DNA of 7,369 bases, taken from contig JAJPYV010000202.1 in NCBI GenBank assembly GCA_021204735.1, positions 1-7,369 on the forward strand. The letters run 5' to 3'. Both the position numbers and the translations under genes were made by a program. Shown piece after piece: positions 1 through 5,807 of the stretch. The notes beneath the pieces were generated by a model that saw nothing but the letters and a program-made list of their open reading frames with translations, ran no database searches and had not been told where the DNA came from. The DNA is from Prevotella sp. Lineage in GTDB: Bacteria; Bacteroidota; Bacteroidia; Bacteroidales; Bacteroidaceae. The number at the start of each line of letters is the position of its first letter. Within the stretch, counting starts at the first letter, position 1.

Positions 1-45
1 GAATCGTTGGAGAATGCTGTGAATAAGTTGAAAAAGCAATTATAA
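1..45 (+). CDS. C-terminal end of an unidentified upstream gene (5' truncated)
   Basis: Frame 1 reads ESLENAVNKLKKQL and ends at a TAA at 43-45. Fourteen residues are too few to name a family. The tail is charged, with Leu/Val/Leu/Leu spaced like an amphipathic helix (residues 3, 7, 10 and 14 of the visible part), so it may be a helical C-terminus. It lies on the same strand as the PUL genes, but more than 400 AT-rich bases separate it from the transporter gene, so it is probably a separate transcription unit. The only support is an open frame ending at the point where base composition turns strongly AT-rich. Confidence 0.5.
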   Translation, partial: ESLENAVNKLKKQL

Positions 46-146
46 GTTTTATACCGTTGACAACAAATTTTATTAAAAATACAATTTGCCATTATAATTG
101 ATAAAGAAACTTAAATTTTTGATATAACGGATATTTTTTTAATCAA

Positions 147-181
147 TTTGTAATAGAGAAATAAAAATTTTTCTAATTTTG
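147..181 (+). promoter_or_regulatory. Putative Bacteroidetes-type promoter for the susC-susD operon
   Basis: TAATTTTG at 174-181 matches the Bacteroidetes -7 consensus TAnnTTTG. A TTTG at 147-150 could serve as the -33 element. The gap between the two boxes is 23 bases, slightly longer than the usual 19-21, so the -33 assignment is weak. Transcription would start near 187-190 and leave an untranslated leader of about 270 bases before the ATG at 462. In such an AT-rich stretch a chance match is possible. Confidence 0.4.
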
Positions 182-374
182 CAAAGATAAAACCTTAATA
201 TAAAGGGAAGAACTATTTAATAGTAAAAAACAATATAATAAATACTTAATTTAAGGCTGAAACAAATCTTCTGGTTCCTTATGCTAATATTTTAATAATA
301 GATTGCATAATTGGGGTCAGGCATTGTGTTTGACATGAAGTCTACAACTGTAAAAAATTAAAAGAGACAAATAT

Positions 375-422
375 ACAAGGAAAAATGTTCATCATGTATC
401 CTTGTTTTCACCCCTTAGGGTG
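375..422 (+). promoter_or_regulatory. Pair of inverted repeats in the susC leader
   Basis: Two potential hairpins sit back to back 40-87 bases before the SusC start. The first pairs ACAAGGA (375-381) with TCCTTGT (399-405) around a 17-base loop. The second pairs CACCC (409-413) with GGGTG (418-422) around the tetraloop CTTA, with weak T-A/T-G extension below the stem. Neither is followed by a T-run, so they do not look like intrinsic terminators. They could be mRNA leader structures, or the first could be a regulator-binding dyad. Function is unknown; the pairing itself is directly visible. Confidence 0.4.
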
Positions 423-461
423 CGAAATTGTAATTAATGTTTAACCCATAGAAATAGGAAT

Positions 462-3400
462 ATGAAAAAAGCACGAAGCATTATCTTAGGTGTTGGCTTG
501 ACAGGAGCATACTCTGTTCTCTGTCTTATTGCCGCATTGTGCGTTCCCACTGCTGTCCATGCGGAGAACGCCGGCGCAAAGTCAACGCCGGTACAGGCAA
601 TCCAGCAGGGCAGCACAATCAAGGGAAATATCATTGACGAGACTGGTGAGCCGATGATTGGAGTAACCGTAAAGGTGAAAGGCACACAGAATGCCGTAAT
701 CACTGACTTTGACGGTAATTTCTCAATCAACGCAAAGCCGGGAGACCAATTAGAGGTTTCTTACATCGGTTATGTAACCCAGACGGTAAAGGCGGGCACA
801 TCAACCCTTAAAGTCAGTATGAAGCCCGATGTTACTGGTCTTGATGATGTAGTGGTAATCGGTTATGGTACCGTCAAAAAACGTGACCTCACTGGTGCCG
901 TTTCATCTGTAAAGAGCGACGATATCACTCTTGCACCAGTACCAAACCCTATTGAGGCTCTTCAAGGAAAGGTTGCCGGTCTTGACATTACCCGTTCATC
1001 TGGTCAGGCAGGTGCATCAAGTACCATGAAATTGCGTGGTACACGTTCACTTACCGCATCAGAGGGCAACAACGATGCCCCATTGGTACTCGTTGACGGT
1101 CTGCCAGGAGATCTTTCCACACTGAACGCCAACGATATTGAGAGTATCGAGGTTTTGAAGGATGCAGCCTCAACAGCCGTTTACGGTTCTTCTGGTGCCA
1201 ACGGTGTAATTATCGTTACCACAAAGAGCGGTAAGGAAGGCAAGGCAAAGGTAAACTTCAACGCATACGTAGGTATCAACGGTTGGTCAACAGTACCGAA
1301 AGTTTATGGCACTAACGAATATTTCAATCTTAAGAAACAGGCACAGATAGAAGCAGGAAGCTATACCACCGACGAGGACGTTTTCAACTCAGATGTTTAT
1401 CAGGCATATCTCAATGGTGAAAGCATCGACTGGGCTGACGCCTTGCTGAAGACAGGTATAACCCAGAACTATTCGGTTTCCATAAGCGGTGGTAACGAGA
1501 AAACAAAGGCTTACCTCTCACTTAACTACTCAGGTGAGGATGGCCAGTATGATAACGATAACTATAAGGTTTACTCTTCCAATCTGAAGATTGACCACCA
1601 AATAAGGAACTGGCTTTCTGTAGGAGCTAATTTGCAAGGTAGTTTCGCTTACAAGAACTCCGCTTACGCAAAATTAGAGAACTCTCTTATAACGAGCCCT
1701 ATCGGTTCTCTCTATGATGAGGATGGCAACGTTAACGTATTCCCTGTCGCAGGTGATGTTTCTAATGTCAGTTTGTTGCTCAACAACAGAAGCACTTACC
1801 GCAACAACAGTCAGAACACCAAGATCTACCTCAACCCTTATATCCGTATCACTCCTATCAAAGGTTTGACAATTGAGAGCCGTCTGAGCCTCTACCTCGG
1901 CTACAGCAAATCAAACAGATTCCAAGGTATCGGTTCATACCAGTATTACAACTCTGATGCGAACGCTGATGGTGTTACAACAAGTGCAAATGTTTATGCT
2001 ACAGTAGCAAACACCAACTCCTACAACTACAAGTGGGAAAACATCCTTACCTATAACTTCAAGATAGGCAAGAACAACGATTTTACTTTCACTGGTGTAA
2101 CGACATGGAACCACAACCGACAGGAATATGCATACGCAAAGGCAGACAACCTAACATCCAATGATTATCTGTGGCACAACCTCGGTACAGGACAGAACCA
2201 GACGGTAGCTTCTTCTTACACAATGTCAAAGGGCATGGGTCTCGTAGCACGTCTTACCTATTCTTATATGGGTAAATACCTCGCTTCTGCTTCCGTTCGT
2301 CATGATGGTTCCTCACGCCTCGCAGAAGGCAACAGGTGGGATACCTTCCCCGCTTTCTCTTTAGGCTGGCGTATCTCAGAGGAGAAGTTCATGCAGAACA
2401 CACGCAACTGGCTTGACAACCTCAAGATCCGTTTCGGCTGGGGTATCACCGGTACGGCATCAATCTCTGAGTATCAGACACAGTCACAGCTCGTGCAGTC
2501 GTACATGATTCTCGGAAACCAGACATTGCTCAACTACACTTATCCGCAGTCAATCGTTGACCCGAACCTCGGTTGGGAGAAGTCATACAATACTAACATC
2601 GGTCTTGACGCAGGTTTCTTAGACGGACGTATCGACTTAAGCCTTGATTATTACATCACCAAGACGAAGGATATCATTTGGACAAGTCTTGTTCCTATTA
2701 CTAACGGTGGATACACGTCAAGCAGCCAGTACACAACAACTACGAATATCTGTGAGTCACAGAACAACGGTTTCGAGGCTACTCTCACAGCACGCCCATT
2801 CATCGGAAAGAAAGAGGGTGACTTCACTTGGACTATTAACGGAACGTTCACTGCCAACAGTGAAAAACTTACCAAGTTCTCTGCAGAGGATGGTACGACA
2901 CAGTATATTAATGGTGATGTAATCCTCAAAGAAGGTGAGCCTATCAACTCATACTACGGATACAAGCTCAACGGCACATGGAAACTCTCTGAGGCTGCCG
3001 AAGCTGCAATCTTCAACCAGGAGCCTGGTGATTTGAAGATTGACTGTCCTGACATTACACGCCATGAAGAAAATGGTTATATTTATTATACAGGTGTCAA
3101 CGCCAATGGCGAATTGGTTACTTACGATGCCGACAATACTTACGATGCTACACAGGCTAAGCAAGTTCTCGGCCATCCAGAGCCAACATGGACAATGGGT
3201 CTCAAGAACACATTCACATTCAAGGGATTTGACTTGTCAATATATCTGTATTGGAGATATGGACAGATGATTAACTACAGCATGCTCGGACGTTACAATC
3301 CGCAAGTAAGCAACAACTTCCCGACATATTTCGACTATTGGACAACAGAGACGGGCGAGCAGAATCACCGCTATCCTGCACTCAACGCCTCAACGCCTCT

Positions 3401-3662
3401 CAGCGAGTATGACGGCTGGTCTGGTCTGACTTACGTTGACGGTTCATTCTTCAAGATTAAGAACATAACATTAGGTTATACTTTCCCGAAAAAACTGCTG
3501 AAGAAGTACGGTATCGAGACAATACGTGTTTATGGTACTATAACCAACCCGTTGGTAGTGGCTAAGAGCAACCTGCTCAAGGACTATGACCCTGAAATGG
3601 CTGGAAGCCTCGACTATCCTCTTACAAAACAAATGGTATTCGGTGTGAACATCTCGTTCTAA
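462..3662 (+). CDS. susC-like: SusC/RagA-family TonB-linked outer membrane transporter
   Basis: A 1066-residue protein, of normal length for the family, that should form a TonB-powered 22-strand outer-membrane barrel importing a ligand captured with its SusD partner. In order it shows a signal peptide (residues 1-34, cleavage likely after AVHA), a carboxypeptidase-D-regulatory-like β-sandwich (about 52-121, with GxxxDExGEPMIGVTV and the TDFDGNFSI turn), a TonB-box/SusC signature region (DDVVVIGYGTVKKRDLTG, 128-145), and the plug (about 145-258) with VLVDGLPG at 209-216 and the hallmark IESIEVLKDA followed by YGSSGANGVIIVTTKSG (226-257). The barrel then runs to a terminal aromatic (GVNISF), as expected for BAM-assembled proteins. 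There is no STN domain before the regulatory-like domain. The ATG at 462 is chosen because it gives a complete signal peptide; the next Met is residue 65. The susD-like gene follows after 54 bases. The substrate cannot be deduced; a glycan is likeliest, though peptide importers of the RagA type exist. Confidence 0.96.
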   Translation: MKKARSIILGVGLTGAYSVLCLIAALCVPTAVHAENAGAKSTPVQAIQQGSTIKGNIIDETGEPMIGVTVKVKGTQNAVITDFDGNFSINAKPGDQLEVSYIGYVTQTVKAGTSTLKVSMKPDVTGLDDVVVIGYGTVKKRDLTGAVSSVKSDDITLAPVPNPIEALQGKVAGLDITRSSGQAGASSTMKLRGTRSLTASEGNNDAPLVLVDGLPGDLSTLNANDIESIEVLKDAASTAVYGSSGANGVIIVTTKSGKEGKAKVNFNAYVGINGWSTVPKVYGTNEYFNLKKQAQIEAGSYTTDEDVFNSDVYQAYLNGESIDWADALLKTGITQNYSVSISGGNEKTKAYLSLNYSGEDGQYDNDNYKVYSSNLKIDHQIRNWLSVGANLQGSFAYKNSAYAKLENSLITSPIGSLYDEDGNVNVFPVAGDVSNVSLLLNNRSTYRNNSQNTKIYLNPYIRITPIKGLTIESRLSLYLGYSKSNRFQGIGSYQYYNSDANADGVTTSANVYATVANTNSYNYKWENILTYNFKIGKNNDFTFTGVTTWNHNRQEYAYAKADNLTSNDYLWHNLGTGQNQTVASSYTMSKGMGLVARLTYSYMGKYLASASVRHDGSSRLAEGNRWDTFPAFSLGWRISEEKFMQNTRNWLDNLKIRFGWGITGTASISEYQTQSQLVQSYMILGNQTLLNYTYPQSIVDPNLGWEKSYNTNIGLDAGFLDGRIDLSLDYYITKTKDIIWTSLVPITNGGYTSSSQYTTTTNICESQNNGFEATLTARPFIGKKEGDFTWTINGTFTANSEKLTKFSAEDGTTQYINGDVILKEGEPINSYYGYKLNGTWKLSEAAEAAIFNQEPGDLKIDCPDITRHEENGYIYYTGVNANGELVTYDADNTYDATQAKQVLGHPEPTWTMGLKNTFTFKGFDLSIYLYWRYGQMINYSMLGRYNPQVSNNFPTYFDYWTTETGEQNHRYPALNASTPLSEYDGWSGLTYVDGSFFKIKNITLGYTFPKKLLKKYGIETIRVYGTITNPLVVAKSNLLKDYDPEMAGSLDYPLTKQMVFGVNISF

Positions 3663-3716
3663 TCCCTGCCGTGGTGAAAAGAAAAAAGAAACAAGATAAA
3701 TAAAACATCAGTATAT

Positions 3717-5717
3717 ATGAAAAGGAAACTTATATATATAGCCGCAGGTTTCGTTTGTGCAGTAGGACTTGTCTCCTGCCAGCTTGACGAGTACAACCCG
3801 TCGGCAGGCTCCGCAACATTGGAGAATTACGACACATGGGCTGGTTTGCAGACCCAGTGCTACTCAACCCTTTATCATGAGCTTTACTCAAAGAGTGACT
3901 TCCTGTTCCTCTCTGAGTGCGGAACTGACCTATGGCTCAACCCGGCAAGCACGGAATACTCCAGTCAGGTATTCTACTACACAGGTCTTGGTGTAGAGCG
4001 TTCTGAGCCACAGAAAACGTGGCAGCAGGCATATTCTGTAATCGCCACCTGCAACAGCGTGATTAACAACGCAGAGAACGTGAACGGAGGAAATTCAGAA
4101 AACATAAAGGTGCTGGCTGCTGAGGCAAAATGCATCCGTGCGTTCATGCACCTTACTCTCGTAACTTATTTCGGTCCGATTACCCTTTGTACAACAGAAG
4201 TGGGTATCGTGAACACCGCTCCGACACGTAACTCCTTGGAGGAGGTTTACTCATCCATCACCACAGACCTTCAGGAGGCTGCTGCTGACCTTGGTGTTGA
4301 GCCGTTCGGAGGCAATTATGCTCGTGTTACTAAGAAGACAGCACTCGGACTTCTTGCACGCGCATACGCACAGGGTGCTGGTGAAGGACTTGAGGAAAAT
4401 GGAGTATCCTACTGGCAGCGTGCCAAAGAGGTTGCAGAAGACATGATAACAAACGCATCATCCTACGGCATGTATCTTTATGATGATGTATCTGATCTTT
4501 GGGCACAGGAGAACAACCGCCAGAACAAGGAGGCTCTGTTTGTAGCTGCCGGACTTGATGCAACCAACGGTGACGCTGGCTCTGGTCTGTACAACAATTC
4601 AAGCAGTTACCTGTACGCCTATATTAAGGCTGACCCTAACAAGTGCTCTGACATTTACGGCACACAGAGCGCATCCAACTCATATCTTGGCAACCATAGT
4701 CAGGGTGGTGTTATGGCGCCTACAAAGCATGCCATTGATGTGTTTGACGAGTGGGACAAGCGTTATGAGAATACTTTCCTCACAGCTTACGGACAATTCA
4801 CTATGGAGGGTAGCACGGCGCAGAATTATAAGAACCAGAGTCTCAGGATTTCTTCTACCACTTGTAACAGATATGGCATAAGCACGGAATTTTCGGGGGA
4901 TTCTATTCATCCTTACGTTGCTATGTCAACGACATCAGAGCCTGGCGGCACACAACCTTACGCTCTCGGCGTTTATCCTAAGGGCAACAAACTCGGTGAG
5001 AACGCACAGCTTGAGACATCAAAGAACGTGTTCGTGATTGACTATCCTCTTGCCGTCGACGAGGACCGCTTCCCGATATACCTTTCTAAGACAGACCTCA
5101 GCGCTGAGGAGAAAGCACAACGCAGATATTTCTGCATGAATATAAGCGACTTATTCGATGCTGATGGAAACTACAGTGAGGATACCTATCGTCCTGGTAC
5201 AATGGCTACGAGTGCCAACTTGCTCTTCCCATCACTCATCAAGTACAACTGGTGCTATGACGGTGTTACACGCCACCTCTCAACAGACTCTTACGACTTC
5301 CGCAACGGTGATATATTCATTATGCGCTCTGCAGAGATTTACCTGATTGCTGCAGAGGCAGAGGTTATGCTCGGTAACAGTGGGGCAGCTGCAAGCTATC
5401 TCAGAACATTGCGCCAGCGTGCAGTTCGCACAGGATATACAATGACAGATATTAGCAGTCCTACGGAGCAGGATATCCTTGATGAGTACGCTCGTGAGTT
5501 TGCAGGTGAGCACATGCGTTGGCCTGTATTGAAACGTCATCGTGCTAACGGACTGATGAAGAGTGCTCTTGCAAACTACAACAAGTTGGCATACGCTGGT
5601 TTCGATGAGAGCATCCACTATTGCCGTCCTATCCCGAAACTCTTCCTCGACCAAATCTCTAACGCTGAGGAATACGGTGACAACGTTTATGGATACACAG
5701 CCAACAAGGGCTATTAA
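3717..5717 (+). CDS. susD-like: SusD/RagB-family surface lipoprotein (ligand-capturing lid)
   Basis: A 666-residue lipoprotein, somewhat longer than the common 500-600, partnering the SusC-like transporter. Residues 1-20 form a lipoprotein signal with lipobox LVSC; Cys21 would be lipidated, and the QLDEY after it places acidic residues where Bacteroidetes surface-export signals have them. The N-terminal SusD-like part (about 24-230) has the family helix EAKCIRAFMHLTLVTYFGP (136-154). The C-terminal RagB/SusD domain (about 290-666) contains IFIMRSAEIYLIAAEAEVML (533-552), the DEYAREFAGEHMRW helix (589-602), and the closing RPIPKLFLDQI motif (637-647) that almost all SusD proteins carry. These helices form the TPR-like scaffold. 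The ATG at 3717 starts the lipoprotein signal directly. The 54-base gap from susC holds only an A-rich stretch and no terminator, so the two genes should be cotranscribed. The ligand is unknown. Confidence 0.96.
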   Translation: MKRKLIYIAAGFVCAVGLVSCQLDEYNPSAGSATLENYDTWAGLQTQCYSTLYHELYSKSDFLFLSECGTDLWLNPASTEYSSQVFYYTGLGVERSEPQKTWQQAYSVIATCNSVINNAENVNGGNSENIKVLAAEAKCIRAFMHLTLVTYFGPITLCTTEVGIVNTAPTRNSLEEVYSSITTDLQEAAADLGVEPFGGNYARVTKKTALGLLARAYAQGAGEGLEENGVSYWQRAKEVAEDMITNASSYGMYLYDDVSDLWAQENNRQNKEALFVAAGLDATNGDAGSGLYNNSSSYLYAYIKADPNKCSDIYGTQSASNSYLGNHSQGGVMAPTKHAIDVFDEWDKRYENTFLTAYGQFTMEGSTAQNYKNQSLRISSTTCNRYGISTEFSGDSIHPYVAMSTTSEPGGTQPYALGVYPKGNKLGENAQLETSKNVFVIDYPLAVDEDRFPIYLSKTDLSAEEKAQRRYFCMNISDLFDADGNYSEDTYRPGTMATSANLLFPSLIKYNWCYDGVTRHLSTDSYDFRNGDIFIMRSAEIYLIAAEAEVMLGNSGAAASYLRTLRQRAVRTGYTMTDISSPTEQDILDEYAREFAGEHMRWPVLKRHRANGLMKSALANYNKLAYAGFDESIHYCRPIPKLFLDQISNAEEYGDNVYGYTANKGY

Positions 5718-5728
5718 TAACAGAATAC

Positions 5729-5755
5729 GTCAGGTGCGGCATTGCCGCCCCTGAC
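5729..5755 (+). terminator. Intercistronic GC-rich stem-loop after the susD-like gene
   Basis: GTCAGG (5729-5734) pairs with CCTGAC (5750-5755). Inside, after one T/C mismatch, GCGGC (5736-5740) pairs with GCCGC (5744-5748) around a 3-base ATT loop. This gives 11 base pairs with a single mismatch in otherwise AT-rich surroundings, beginning 12 bases after the susD stop. It is followed by an AT-rich run (AATTATAGATTTTAATT) rather than a clean T-tract. It may be a partial terminator or an mRNA 3'-end stabiliser that sets the SusC/D level apart from the third gene, rather than a full stop. No good promoter is visible between it and 5808. Confidence 0.6.
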
Positions 5756-5807
5756 AATTATAGATTTTAATTATAACATTTATATTAATCACAAAAAAAC
5801 AAAAAGT

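Larger units (their letters stand above)
46..461. other. AT-rich intergenic and leader region upstream of susC-like gene
   Basis: This stretch of 416 bases holds no convincing gene on either strand. It is much richer in A and T than the flanking coding sequence. It contains a weak AT inverted repeat (CAAATT at 64-69 with AATTTG at 83-88) and a 4-bp AT hairpin at 122-134 followed by a run of T. Either could be a poor terminator for the upstream gene, but neither is strong. It also holds a promoter candidate at 147-181 and two small inverted repeats at 375-422, listed separately. No tRNA-like cloverleaf or known riboswitch was recognised by eye. Confidence 0.7.

Noticed and set aside
122..140. 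ATAT hairpin followed by seven T as a terminator for the upstream gene
   Set aside because: The stem is only four A/T pairs in a very AT-rich stretch, so it is too weak to call a terminator.
329..350. TTTG plus TACAACTG as a second promoter closer to susC
   Set aside because: The spacing is only 10 bases and the second box matches TAnnTTTG poorly.
434..730. Reverse-strand open frame of 98 codons overlapping the start of the susC-like gene
   Set aside because: It lies almost wholly antisense to the signal-peptide and regulatory-like domain coding region, shows no recognisable domain, and is explained by codon use on the other strand.
5280..5654. Reverse-strand open frame of 124 codons inside the susD-like gene
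   Set aside because: It is antisense to conserved RagB/SusD motifs, is Cys- and Thr-rich in a way that mirrors the codons of the real gene, and has no independent support.
5761..5768. TAGATTTT as a promoter -7 box for the third gene
   Set aside because: It lacks the final G of TAnnTTTG and has no TTTG at the right distance upstream; the GC-rich hairpin occupies that space.
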